64,000 nucleotides of DNA from Holothuria scabra (lineage: Eukaryota; Echinodermata; Holothuroidea; Aspidochirotida; Holothuriidae), in assembly GCA_037179385.1 (NCBI GenBank), contig CM074190.1, positions 7,826,284 through 7,890,283 of the forward strand, given 5' to 3'. Both the position numbers and the translations under genes were made by a program. Below the pieces are notes generated by a model. That model was not told the origin of the DNA. It saw only the letters and a list, made by a program, of their open reading frames with translations, and did no database searches. Of this stretch, positions 24,177 to 36,105 are shown piece by piece. Position 1 is the first letter of the stretch, and each line of letters begins with the position of its first letter.

Positions 24177-24353
24177 CAGGCGCGTAGCCAGGAATGTGTC
24201 ATGGGGGTGGTGTCATGAGGGCGGTTTGGGGCACGACATGAGAGAAAAGTCTAAGTATAGAGAGGAAAAACAGCTATTTTAAGTATTTTTTTGCATTGCG
24301 AGAATGGATCAGGGGGGTCTCCCCCCCCCCCCCCCTCCGTGGCTACGACACTG
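24177..24353. mobile_element. Mini hAT-like MITE (177 bp)
   Basis: Begins CAGGCGCGTAGCCAGG and ends CCGTGGCTACGACACTG. The flanks aaagacct (24169-24176) and aaagatct (24354-24361) form an 8-bp TSD with one mismatch. A 15-bp poly-C run sits just inside the right end. Its left end closely resembles that of 19621-20053. Confidence 0.78.
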
Positions 24354-24361
24354 AAAGATCT

Positions 24362-26372
24362 GTTTTCATTGCAAAGATAAGTTGTCATTCGTCTTGTTCA
24401 GAAATTGTAGTCTCTACCGTGATTGCAAAATAAAATCTCCAGTGCTTAGAGGTCAATGCATAAAGTTTGGTAGAGACTCCGTCTGCCATACCGGATTTAC
24501 ATGATCATGCACACACATTTCTAACGTACTCCGTAGAAAACTGTAACTCTGTATGGTGTGCATGTCGTTGTCCTTCAGTCATGAGCCTGTTCCAACAATG
24601 TAAATGACCAAGGGCGTAGGAAGCGGGGCTGGGGTGATAGCCCTAGTGAAAAATATGGGGACGGTAGGTTAGCAACCCCTTTTTCAATTTTTGTGTGCTG
24701 ATCAAAAACTCAATATTTTATGCTTTTCCCGTTTTCCCCCATTCTTGCATTCCATGGTCGTCAACCCTAGAACTTTATTTCATATGTGCTGCGACTTATT
24801 TTGTCCTAGAAAATCACCACAAGTCGTCCTCCGCACGAACACACAGGCGTCGTGACTGCAGGCAAGATACCCACATTTCAATCAAAGGTTCTAAATAACT
24901 TGATATGAGATTAGAACATATTTCAAGCATTATTTCTAATATTTTTGATGACCTCAACGGAGTCAAGATGGCGGAAATAACAAAAGTCAATTCTAGAATT
25001 AAGAATAAATTAAAAGATACGATAACAATCCTTAGAAAGTATTTTGTAAAAATAGATTTCTACTGTAGATAAATGTTAGGTTTAAATGTATATAAATATT
25101 TGTTATGGATATTTTTTCACAACATTTATACGTGGGTGAAAAACTCGTCCACTGTTTTGTTGAAAGCAAAGCACAAAATGCGTTCCAAAAAATCTGCTCT
25201 AGGCTTCTTCTCAGCAAACCGTCCCCCTTGTTGGTGTTTCCGATCGCAGACCCAAGCGTCAAGGGGCTTTGCCCTTCCGATGTGTTGAGAAAAAATGTTG
25301 GAAAATAATCTACAACTGATCAATTACCGGTACTTTTAGCCCTCCCCACACCCAGCGCCCACCATATTTGTTGACATTACTGACAAGCCCGTTAAAACTT
25401 GACCTGTTCAACCTTAGAAACGGTTACAGTTCAAACATTGGAAGAAATTCATTTGGATGTGTTGAAGACAATATAAAATGCGGTCCAAATAATTGAGGAT
25501 GCAGGCAAAAAAAAGTGTTCGCTTTATCCTCCAGCCCAACTCCGTGTCATCAATCCGGCAGTTCAATTCGCATGTCATTGAGCTTGAATTAAGAGTACTA
25601 GAATAGATTAAGTCCAAATAATACGGAACCTTATAGAATAGTTGGTAAGACGCTCTACTCCGATAAAAAGACGAAGCTCGACTCCCAATAGAACTAACCT
25701 TCGTGGTTTGAAAATCTACGGAAGACATGGTAATGCACTTTTCCCTTAGTGGCCATTAAAGGAAAGTGCCGTTTCACACTCGAGCTTTTGCTTTTTATTT
25801 TTTATTTCTCCTTTATGGTTCAAGCTTTTAATGACTCATATGCCTTCACAATTTCCCTTGTCATTCGCATTCGATTCGCAAAGTCTCAATAAAAACAGAA
25901 GCCTGGGAAATTCTGATTTTTAATTTTTTTTTTTAATTCTGTTTTTATTGAGACCAGTGACGGCGGAGCCGGGGGCCTTTGAGGGCTTAGCCCCCCCCCC
26001 CCAATGAAAAAAGGTGGAGGGGCTAAAGGCATGTTTAGCCGCCCCCCCCCCCCAATATTTGTAAGGTGCGCTTCAAGAAGTAGTGACCGGCGACGGCGGG
26101 GAGAATATTGAAGTGGGTGGTGAACATATTCTCCATCAGTCTAATGCACAAAATAGGCCTACTAATAATTTTAGGGGAATGTTGTCGATGAAAAAGATAC
26201 TAGACACGCTAAAGCCTCTTTATCATCCCCCAAGCCAATCTCCGAGGTGATCGAAAAGGGGAAGCAGTATGGTCTGTTATTGCGTAATCTTGTTAAGTTT
26301 TACTGATCGTTTTTCTCGAGGTTGAGCAACGTATTCTACTACCGTGAGTACAAAAGTCTTTAGTACGTTTGG
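24362..26372. other. Spacer with repeat fragments, no gene
   Basis: Near 24965 there is a gtcaagatggcggaa motif related to the 9.1-10 kb array. A short inverted pair, CTCAATAAAAACAGAA at about 25886 and its complement at about 25937, can form a hairpin. An orphan left end, CAGTGACGGCGG, lies at about 25957, with poly-C runs near 25989 and 26041. Confidence 0.45.
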
Positions 26373-26380
26373 GATTTGAG

Positions 26381-28010
26381 CAGTGACGGCCATATGGTCA
26401 GGGGGCAGTCGCCCCCGCCCCCCCACGGACTTTAATCGTCTGTCGGCGCCCTTTTTTAACATACTTAACTCTCGCACCATTTTGGCAAAAGACATCATTT
26501 AATAGCGTTGTTTAAAAGCCCGGATAACAAAATGTCCAAACAGCCACCAGTAACTGTACTATCTGCACTTTATTCTGATGAAAAGGGTCATCTTCTGTAA
26601 TATAGGGATAGGTTTTTGCCGAGACGTATCTTCATGCTTTATACGTTCAAATGAATGCTGCCGCTGTGCTAAGTTCATTGCTTCCACACCAAGCCTGATA
26701 TATAAGCTAACAAAATACACAGACTGACATTGAATTAACCCTCCCTGTCAATAACAGATGTTGCAAAGGGCGCAACAATGATTGAATCGCAAATAGACCT
26801 CTTGTTGTGGGGATATCTGTCAACACAGACAATAAAAGAGTTTATAAAGGTACCAAAATGGCTTCCACAACATTTTTCAAAATCATTTGAAGAGAACATT
26901 CAGGATAAAATAAAATAAAACTTTCATCGTATTGGTAATGGTTTAAGAGTTCTAATGAGCAGTTTCCATTTTGCTTTTCTTCAAGTGACCATTCTCATGA
27001 TAAATGGCAATTGTTTGGTGTTTTCTGACACTGCACGATAATCCCATGAAAATGCTTATTTCTGTACTTACGTGACTCAAAAGCCAGAAAATTGCATATA
27101 TGAGCCTAGGTTTAAGCTACTTTTATTAAGTATGAATTAGGTATCTAGAGAGCCAAGCAGACCTTTTGTCTTGGATATTTCTTGCGATGTACTTAATAAA
27201 TGGCTATTTCAGAATGGTCACAGGATGCAAAATACGTCAAGGAATGTTTCTTCGTGCTCTTATCTTGATTTCCAGATACCAAAAATGTACACCTTACGGT
27301 GATTAATTTCCATAACTTTTTTCCCCGTGTAAGATTTGCTTGCTATTTGGCTCTAACAGGTTTAATCTTTATCTTCACAAAGTAGCCCATTATAACATTA
27401 GAATCTTAAATCGAGACCTGACAATAACACACAAAATAAAATGACCGCCTTTATACCAGAATGTGGAAGAGAGGGATAGAAACATGGGCGTCCGTAGGTA
27501 GATGCAAGGGGGCACTTGTCCTCTCCTGAAAATGAAAACAAAACTGAAAAACGAAAAAACATAAAGAAAAAGACTAAGAAAAATTAACATCAACATTTCT
27601 TAACAGCTCACTCAGTGTTTTCCCTACTTATATGCGGTAGACAGGCTTTAGAAATGACATTTCCAGCGATCTGGGAGACATTGTGGGATAAAATTTTCTT
27701 GCGCTCCGCGCCAACTCATAGTGGCGCGGAGCTTTCCCCTTATAGCATTTTGTCTAAAAGAATTTTGTCACCCCCCCCCCGGAATTTTCTTCCGCGGATA
27801 CCCATGGAGAGACAATTTAAACATGTTTTAACAGAAAAACTTGCGGAGGAGAAATGGCAAAGTAGTCTTCTACCAGGTTCGGAAAATCAAATGGGAAGTC
27901 TGTAAAGATGTGGCCCCGATCGTGCTGAGGTCCAGGGTATTTACTCCTTCGAAGCGCCCCTGCAAACCATTTTCGCCCCCTCTGACCGAAATTCCTAGCT
28001 CCGGCCACTG
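26381..28010. mobile_element. Non-autonomous hAT-like transposon (1630 bp)
   Basis: Starts CAGTGACGGCC and ends CCGGCCACTG. A perfect 8-bp TSD, gatttgag, lies at 26373-26380 and 28011-28018. Poly-C runs occur near both ends (26418, 27771). The body contains the best-preserved hairpin of the shared module. No transposase frame. The TIR match is short, so the call rests mainly on the exact TSD. Confidence 0.8.
27655..27760 (+). repeat. Hairpin-bearing dispersed module
   Basis: Same order of landmarks as the other copies. The core at 27703-27732 is a perfect 11-bp stem (GCTCCGCGCCA / TGGCGCGGAGC) around an 8-nt loop. Lies inside the hAT-like element 26381-28010. Confidence 0.75.
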
Positions 28011-28345
28011 GATTTGAGATCGGTATAGATTAGGTTGGTGGTATCCTTGGGATGAACCACGAGAGGGGGTGTTTTGGGGACAAATGGTATGATCTAGGGG
28101 AAATTTAATTGCGTAATTGACATGTATGGTTGGACAAATGTAACAAGGGGTGCAGACAGTGAATAACACGGCAAACAGAATGAATGAAAGAGGGTGCATA
28201 ATTAATCATTGTTCTTGTATCATCTCAATTTATCTGATATGTATTACCATTTTGCATAGGCTGATTTTTTTTTGGGGGGGTTGAGAATTGCAAACATGAG
28301 ACCCATATTTTAAGGCTGGATACATGCAACATAGAACACGCGGGA

Positions 28346-28440
28346 AGTGCCGTTTCCGGCCACCTGGGGGGTCTGTAAAGTCAAAAATTTTCTTGTACGC
28401 TCCGCGCCAACCGATGGTGGCGCTCCCCTTAGATAGTCCT
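28346..28440 (+). repeat. Hairpin-bearing dispersed module
   Basis: Contains GTTTCCGGCCACCTG, TACGCTCCGCGCC and the hairpin GCGCCAACC-gat-GGTGGCGC (28404-28423), ending TTAGATAGTC. No enclosing element with a TSD was found for this copy. Confidence 0.7.
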
Positions 28441-30718
28441 GGTGGCACTCACGCCCCCAATATTTTTTCCATTCCGCCGCGCCTGATTGAGACCGAAGTC
28501 GATTGCCTTTCCAAAGCAACTCTCCTTTCAAAAGGAAAGCGAGTCTGCAATGAATATTCAAAATTTGTCGACTAAGAAACACGTTTTTCTTTGGCAACAA
28601 AGAATTAATCCTCTTCGGGTAGGCCTTAGCAGCCTCTAACAATAGGTGACTATTGTTCTCGTTTCTTGGTGCTCTGCTTTGTGAAAGAATTTAAACTTGA
28701 CCAAGTCTTCTCTCATGTTTTCCTGTCGTCTTGGGGGAGCGCACCACCATTCGCGAAACGGCCTTCCCGGGAAAAGTACACTGTCAATTTTAGGTCCTCT
28801 TTGTGTGTGAACTGCTCATTTTAGAATAATCAGATGCTGCTAATTTTTCATGGATATGAAAGAAGAGATGTCATTGTGTGAGTGATGCCAAATTGGGATA
28901 GATTGAAGGTGATTTAAACCTTTTCAGTACTGGGTGTGAAAAAGAGGCGATTTCCATCACCTTGCGCATTAATAGGGGTGAGTACACACTAAACGGCCCA
29001 TAAACTTCTACCCCTGTAGCTCAAAATCTAAACGGTCATGCTCTGGTGAATTTGTAATGCCATGATTGGCCATTTCATTGACTCTCCATGTGAGGGTTTG
29101 TTTTAGTGAAAAGTAAACATTGACAAGGCTGTATGGACATTTAATGAAAGGGAAGTAGTATGTTAGTTAATGGAGCAGCAAATGACGGTGTGTTCCCTTA
29201 TACAGGGCACCACTCCAAGGAGAATTTCGGAAGTCGATGTCACTTTGGTATTTTGAGCTCTATGAGGAAGTTATGGGGTGGCAATTTTGTCCATGCTAAG
29301 ATGTCTGTTTCTGAAATTATGATGTGTTTAATGTGTGATATGTATACGTGGTAGGAAAAAAATTGACATAATTCATAAAAAGTACATTGAAGTTATATTA
29401 CGTTATTTTTTGCATAATATCCTTCTGCCATGCAAAATAACATTGCTAAGTAGTGATAAAGTGCCAAAATGTAGGAATCAACACATTATGATCGACTGGC
29501 AAGGATTTTGATGAGCTTTTTTATTATTATCATTATTTTTTTCTGGCTTTTCTGCTCTTCAGTTGTTGGTGACGCTCACGTCTGCATACTTTTGCTATCC
29601 GAATTTTCGAGAACCTTTTTTTTTCTTTTATTTTTCTTTTTGCTTTGCGAACCATTTTTCTGCCCCCAAGGGGCTACTGCCTCCACTATAGTCTTTTGGA
29701 CAAGACTACATATTTCAGGCAGTTAATTGTTTAACTGTCTATCCTATTCACCTATCATCATATACCTTGCAACATTGTCAGTTGAGTATTCCTTGTAGTT
29801 GGATACTTTAGTTATTGAAGTGTCAAAATGTTATCAATTTTCCTTTGTAGAAGGCATAGGTATCCTGGCATTGTTGTCTAGTGCAGCACATGATTGGCTA
29901 AAAACAAAGATTTCCACCTTTTCAGTGCGCAGTTCCATTTGAAAAAAGTCAATCGGAAATCGAGGAGGGTACTCATTTCTCCATAACGGTGTCACTAAGG
30001 CATGAAGAGGAAACAATGGCAATTGCCGCCGGAGAGGGCCGACATTTTGCACTACAGAATTGTTGTACACTAAAAAAACGTACACAGCAATGAAACGATT
30101 ATTCGTTCGAGCGATACCTCATAGTACCCACTGTAGACAAATTATTAAGATGTACATGAATTTTTCGGTTCCCTTCAGTAACATTTTGAGTTCCACTTCA
30201 AGTTGACCTCAAATGACTTAAAATGTTCACATGGTAAATAAAATAAATTGACACAGAAGATGCATTTCTGGTCGAGATAATTGATCTCGACATGTCAATA
30301 TCTGTTTCTAGATATGAAATTGCAGAAGTGACATTAGCTTGGCGAGTTACTTAGCACTGCAGGTTTTGTTTTAGCTCTTTTGTTTTGTACAAAGTTAATC
30401 ATGTCCTCATTGTTTTAAATGGTCCTTTGAGAACTATGAGGCTTTGATATTCTTATTGAAGGGCGGGGTATAGCTATAAAGTGTCAACCCTACCTAGAGC
30501 TGTTTTATATTACATTTACCCGATAAAGATCTTTCGGAGAGGTTATTGATGAAGTGCTTGGTTTGTTCTGCCCTAAGGCAAAATTGGTAGCTTTTTCTAT
30601 AGTCTTTTAAGGCTGTACACTTTATTCGACACTTTTCAGACTTTGCACGAAGTTTCTCCCCTTTTCGAACCGAACACAGCAAAACTTCAAAGTATCTGCG
30701 GCCTATAATCCCACCCCA
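28441..30718. other. No gene recognised
   Basis: Only short chance frames. A T-rich stretch lies at 29510-29650. Confidence 0.4.
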
Positions 30719-30839
30719 CAGCACAAAGATGTTACCTGTCTAATAACAAGACAGGATATCCGTTAAGAACGCATATTGAATTTCAAAATTGAAACAATAA
30801 ACTGCATACGTAGTATCAGATAATGCCACCGCCTACCCA
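30719..30839 (+). repeat. Direct repeat, copy 1
   Basis: About 120 bp matching 31904-32021 at moderate identity; both end CTGCATACGTAGTATCAGAT followed by a CACCGCCTACC / CTACCGCCTACC stretch. The copies are 1.2 kb apart in the same orientation. No primer-binding site or coding region between them supports an LTR element. Confidence 0.65.
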
Positions 30840-31903
30840 TTTTCATTCATTCTTTCGACCTAAGAATTTCATTTGGGGGGACAGCGAGGGGCATTCCACT
30901 GGAAGGCTCCGCACTGCCCCATGCTGGTTACGCCACTGATAAGCGGGGATGCACTTAAACTTTTTCGAGGTACACTGTAATCGTGGTAATGAAGATGTAC
31001 AGAATTACAGGGAAAAAAGGAAAACTATAAGGTAAAAATACACATTAAAATTAGAAATAAAGAAAAGAAAGCATCGAAAGGAAATTGCTGATAAAAACTT
31101 AACAAATAAAAATGATATACATAGGCTTAAGTAAAATCAGAGAACAAATTAAAAAACAAAAACTAAATGGTAAAGAAAAAACCCAATCTACAATTAGCTA
31201 CAACAAATATTAACAGTGTAAACTGCTGGAACGGTGCCTACGTGCCGCTTAGTTGTTCCTTAGTTTTTGCTTTGGAAAAGAAGTGACATTAGAGGTAAGA
31301 CTGTAAGAGCCGGTGTCATGAAGGAACAAATACGTAAATTATCTTATTACTTTTGGGAGTACTTCATTTTATGATTTTATATCTCATTCACACAGAACCA
31401 AGATTAAGGATACCTCTTTCATTCAAAAAAAGGACCCTTCACCTCAGTGTTAGGTTTCTCGAGAATAACCTAACGAAGCAATACACAACGAAAAGACAGC
31501 AATACACGTATTGCGGTCTTTTCGTACTCCTAAATATATTTGATATTACACAATTTCTCAAATTTGGTTCACGTTCCGATCAGAGATTGACAATATATCT
31601 ACCAAAAGCAGAAAAAACGGATCGTAATCCGATCCGAATTCGTTGTAGTACGGCCGCGGCTTTATCCTTTTATTTTTCCTTTTCCCTTTCCATTTTTCTT
31701 GTCCTGCTTTGCTCATTGCCTCTTCTTATTTTTCTTCTTTCCTCTCCCTTCCCTTTCTCTTCCCATTTCTTTCAGTCTTATCTCTCGCTCTCACTTACCA
31801 CCCCTTCCGACAGTTCTCTCCTGGATACCCGCCTCTTAGTTTTTGGTTTTAGAAACCTAACAGGGTAGTACTTTAAAGTATATTATGCGTTAATCCTATT
31901 CCA
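30840..31903. other. Spacer between direct repeats
   Basis: Holds an orphan hAT-like right end (TTACGCCACTG at about 30938) and a pyrimidine-rich 171-codon plus-strand frame at 31353-31868 whose C-terminal half is low-complexity (Phe/Leu/Ser). No function assigned. Confidence 0.4.
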
Positions 31904-32021
31904 GAGCACAAAGTTGCTTCCTATCTAAATGCAAGACAGAATACCCGTTGAGTACGAATTAAAATTCAAAACGTGAAATAAGCGACTGCATACGTAGTAT
32001 CAGATGATCCTACCGCCTACC
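31904..32021 (+). repeat. Direct repeat, copy 2
   Basis: Same sequence type as 30719-30839. Confidence 0.65.
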
Positions 32022-33094
32022 TATTTTTTAATTACACAATGAATGCACACGCTAGTTGAAACATTAAAGGGACCGCAAGTAAAAAAACTCTAAAATATAT
32101 ATTAAAGACCATGAAAAATAAATTCTAACAGTCCAACTCCCATCTTACAAGGATGTTCCTGAGCTGAGATATAAAGTGCTAAAGTTTATTCACTCAAATT
32201 GAAATGGTACATTGCGCAATAGATTGTGATGTCATTCTTGTACTACTCAAATTTCAATCTTTGTATTTCTTTGTTTTTTCCAACTTAACTGCACCTTGTA
32301 CCAGCTTGTGATAGCACTCTTACTCTAATGAGGTCATATAATTAATTAAGACCTCCTTGTGCAACCTGTTGGGCAAGCAGACATGAATTATTCAAGGTCA
32401 TAAAAACATTTTTAATTTTAAAGGTAAACAAAGCAGGTTTTGTGAGTTGTACAACAAGAAAGTCACACATAATGGCGCAATGGACCAATTTGTTTTAAGT
32501 GAATAAACTTCAACATTTTATATTTCAGCTCAAGAATGTGATATGAAAATGGATGTTGGACTGTTAGAATTAATTTTTCATGCTCTTAAACATACATTTT
32601 TGAATTTTTTGACTTGAGGTACACTTTAACTGTTCCCTGCTGTATGTCTTACCGTCTTCAATTCGTCAGAAACTGTCCTAAGTTTCTTTCAAATTCATTC
32701 AATCTTGGTGAATATTAAACGATAACACATCTTTTTCCATTGCCATTTACATCAGAAATTAATATTTCGAGTGCGAACTAAGACAAGTTGCAAAAATACA
32801 CAGTTCAAACACAAAGATCTTAGAATGAGGCTCTTTTTAAAACGTATATAGAAACAGGCACGCTGTAACAGATAGCTCAAACCGACCAGACAAAAACACA
32901 AACGCTAATCATCACCATCCACACACAAAGAGTAAATGAGCAAAAAGGTGGTTTTGGTGATACTTCGCATGTTTTCATTACCTGCTATAATTTTTTGAGC
33001 CTTTGAGACTTGGTTTTCTCGCATTTAGTTACCAATAACAAAACACTTACTCCTTTATTTTCATATTGTTGCAAACAAAAACGGGTACGAATGC
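32022..33094. other. No gene recognised
   Basis: Spacer. Nothing supported. Confidence 0.4.
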
Positions 33095-33135
33095 ACTGTT
33101 CTATGGCGAGCAATCGGTATCAAATCATGGGGAAT

Positions 33136-33262
33136 CGACACAAACCAATTGAAATTGACACATACCAGTTTAAACTGATACATACCGATTTCAACTGACA
33201 TATACCAATCTAAACCGACACATAACAGTTTAAACTGACACATACCAATTTAAATCGACACA
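33136..33262 (-). repeat. 21-bp minisatellite in left arm
   Basis: About six diverged units of the AATTTAAATCGACACATACCA type, the complement of the right-arm array. Confidence 0.85.
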
Positions 33263-34618
33263 TCCCTCATTAACATATTTCAGATCCCGATTTCGCAACC
33301 CCAGCAAAACACGTGCTCTTTGCAATACGCTAAGGCCTCACCTCTTTGTACGCATTTAGCCACCGTTAAATGTCGATTGCTGCCATGCTCTGCTGAGTAT
33401 GGTAAGGTGCTCTCAATGAGCGCACATGTCAGTAGGCCTAAGTAACAGTGGCGTAGCTACTGGGGGGGGGCAGGGGAGGGCAAGTTGCCCCCCCCCCCCG
33501 AAAATAATTTGGGGAAATTTGATGAATTTTCCTACTCTAACAAAAATTTCTCAAAATTTTTGTTAGAATAAAAAATTCTGAGACATTTCTCACACATAAT
33601 TCATATTTTCATGCAACAAATTAACCCAGATTTGAGATTTCGTCATTGTCCCATGAACCGGTCCTACTTGCGTCCCACAGAAATGTCCTCGCCGCGTAGC
33701 AGATTGAATATTCCCTTGTATACGCGCGGTTTTTATGATCAGTGCATTTCAGTGCACATGACTCGAAGCTGTTATTCAGGAATTTAACAACAGTTTATAC
33801 AGTACGAATAACACTGCAAAGCTGTAAACCAGAACTTATTCCCTTGCACACAGTCTCTGCGTTGTACACTTTGGGAATTCAGCAAAAGGATGTGAGACCT
33901 GACAAGTCACTAACGTAGAACCCCCCCCCCCCCCACCGAGTTTATTATATTGTCCCGCAAGCTAACAGTAACTATACCGATTTTACTCTGTGTACATAAC
34001 GATGGATGGGGCTGAAACAACCCATGGCCAACGATTAACTTAAAGTTAGACTAGAAATTAGAATGAATGGGATCCATTGGCATACTAAGATTTTGTTACT
34101 AAGCCTTATCCTTGGAGGTTTACAGGCTAGTTCGAGAAAAAAGCTTTCTGCTCACTTAGGGTGTAACAATAAACGGGTCCATGAGTACCTTGTAGCCTTC
34201 TTCACTTAACAGACTGCTGTTCTAACAGGATATCCTGTGTGATCGAGCCACTGTTAGGTCTCCTTTTAGTAGCGTACGAAGGGGGGCCATTGGGCCATGC
34301 CCCCTCACAGATGCCACTTTTTCTTTGTTCTTAAAAATGAGTAGTTATATATAACACAAATTTTACTTCAAAAGATAGCATGTGTGGCACCAGGTTACAT
34401 ATAAGGACACCCAATTTTTCAAAAATTTTCAAAGGAGAAGGATTGTCTCTGCAAGTACGTCCCTCAGTGGTGCCAATATTTTAATTCCTACAAATAGGCA
34501 AATTCTGTCAAGTTCCAATTTTTACTTTAAAAGGTAGACTCTGTTTCCTACTGAGCTCATCGATAAAAATAAAGACTACATGTTTAGGTTCTCTTTACAA
34601 GCATGCATACGCTATTTT

Positions 34619-34705
34619 TGACCATCTGAGGGGTCTGATTTTTTCGAAATTTTTTTACGCTCTGCGCCAACCAATGGTGGCGTTTCGCTCAGTCTTTTGG
34701 GAAAA
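34619..34705 (+). repeat. Hairpin-bearing dispersed module
   Basis: Contains ACCATCTGAGGGGTCTGAT and GCGCCAACCAATGGTGGCGT (34664-34683). It closely matches the copy about 230 bp downstream. Confidence 0.75.
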
Positions 34706-34844
34706 ATTACATTTTAAGGTCAGATTACCCCTTAACTCTCTGATCACTTTTCAGTTTGCGAACATATTTTGAAGGAAGGATTTTATTTGCAAACGACAAA
34801 AGAAGGTAGTGACTGGGTAGATTCTTCGTGTTAGTCTGGAAAAT

Positions 34845-34940
34845 GCTATTTCCGGCCATCTGAGGGGTCTGATTTTTCGAAATTTTCTCTACGCTCCGCG
34901 CCAACCAATGGTGGCGCTCCGCTTAGATAATCCTTTTGAC
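34845..34940 (+). repeat. Hairpin-bearing dispersed module
   Basis: Contains TTTCCGGCCATCTGAGGGG and the hairpin GCGCCAACCAATGGTGGCGC (34898-34917), followed by TCCGCTTAGATAATCC. Confidence 0.78.
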
Positions 34941-35867
34941 AAAATAACGTTTTGTGGCCAAGAAATACCACAAATCCTGTACCGATCAATGCTCTTTTAT
35001 TTTGACTCCTAAAAGTGTGCAAATTGAATGACAAGTTTTACTTCGTAAGGTAGCATAAATGGCATAAGAAATGCATGTTAAGACAAAAAAGTTTCAGTTT
35101 TATCCTCATGAACCACCACGATTCAACTTTTTACACTCTTCCTGTCAAAGTCGCAAATCTTGCACCATTTTGCATCTAGGCTCCTTGAAAAAGTCAAAAA
35201 ATTTCTGGACACCCCTCCTCTTAGACCATACTGCATGCCCCCCCCCCCCTTCAGAGAAATCCTGGGTACGCCACTGCGTTAGTACATACAAATACACCAG
35301 ATATTGTTGACCAAAATAATATACTAAGAGCTGTTATTTCCTATTGCTCTATGTTTTACTTTAAGATTAAAAATGCAGGTAATACAGGAATACAGGGACC
35401 ACGGAGACGGGGAAGGGGATGCTAGGGGAGCTTTAGCCCCCGCACTTACATACTGACATTGTAATGTTGTTATACTCGTAAATTTGCATTTTTTATATGA
35501 AATACATACACATTGACCGGGAAAAATTTTGGGGAAATTTCATACCTTTGCCCCCCTGGAAAAAATCCTAGCTACGCCACTGCTAAGTTAGTTAGACGAT
35601 GTTGTTGTACATATCAGTTTCTTACAAATTGGTTTAAGTCGGGTCGACTTTTTTTGTCCAGTTGTGGCTCCTTGGCTTGTTTTCAGTACTCCACTGCTCA
35701 TGCTGTGCACGAAGCAGAAGCACAGATTACATTTTTTAACTCTTTCATATAAAGCCTCATTGAGGTGGTGAGGCCTTAGCGGATTGCAAAGAGTATGTGC
35801 TTTGCGGAGGTTTCCGAAATCGGGATTTCAAATAGGCTTATGTTAATGAGATAAATCGGTAGGTTTC

Positions 35868-36062
35868 GATTTAAACTGGTATGCGTCAGTTTATATTGGT
35901 ATGTACCGATTTAAATTGGTATATGTCGATTTAAATTGGTATTTGTCAGTTAAAATTGCTATGTACCGATTTAAATTGGTATGTGTCGATTTAAATTGGT
36001 ATACATTTCAACTGGTATGTGTCGATTTAAATTGGTATGTGTCGATTTCAATTGGTATGTGT
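35868..36062 (+). repeat. 21-bp minisatellite in right arm
   Basis: About ten units of TGGTATGTGTCGATTTAAATT with mixed GTGTC / GTACC variants. Inverted relative to the left-arm array. Confidence 0.88.
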
Positions 36063-36105
36063 AAATTCCCCATGATTTGATACCGATTGCTCGCCATACT
36101 GTTCT

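Larger units (their letters stand above)
33446..35582. mobile_element. Non-autonomous hAT-like transposon (2137 bp), nested
   Basis: Starts CAGTGGCGTAGCTA and ends TAGCTACGCCACTG, a 14-bp perfect inverted repeat. The flanks ctaagtaa (33438-33445) and ctaagtta (35583-35590) are an 8-bp TSD with one mismatch. It contains long poly-G/poly-C runs (33461-33500, 33920), two hairpin modules (34619-34705, 34845-34940) and, at 34267-35276, probably a further nested or duplicated copy (TAGTAGCGTACGAAGG ... CCTGGGTACGCCACTG). No transposase frame. It was inserted into the foldback element 33103-36097. Confidence 0.85.
33103..36097. mobile_element. Foldback transposon with minisatellite arms, host to a nested hAT
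   Basis: The left end ATGGCGAGCAATCGGTATC is repeated inverted at the right end. A perfect 8-bp TSD, actgttct, flanks the element (33095-33102, 36098-36105). The arms (33103-33341 and 35765-36097) each contain a run of a ~21-bp unit, TGGTATGTGTCGATTTAAATT, with about six units on the left and about ten on the right. Most of the 3-kb interior is a separate hAT-like insertion (33446-35582). Without it the element would be about 850 bp. No coding capacity. Confidence 0.88.

Noticed and set aside
25632..25692. tRNA-like string with TAGTTGGTAAGACGC and AAGCTCGACTC
   Set aside because: The A and B boxes are suggestive, but no cloverleaf forms; too degraded to call a tRNA or a SINE.
31353..31868. 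171-codon ORF with a hydrophobic second half
   Set aside because: The second half is a pyrimidine-rich tract giving Phe/Leu/Ser; no recognisable protein and no splice context.
30719..32021. LTR retrotransposon suggested by direct repeats 1.2 kb apart
   Set aside because: No TG..CA ends, primer-binding site, polypurine tract or coding sequence between the repeats.
33103..36062. CRISPR-like look of the 21-bp arrays
   Set aside because: The units abut without unique spacers and the context is an animal transposon arm.
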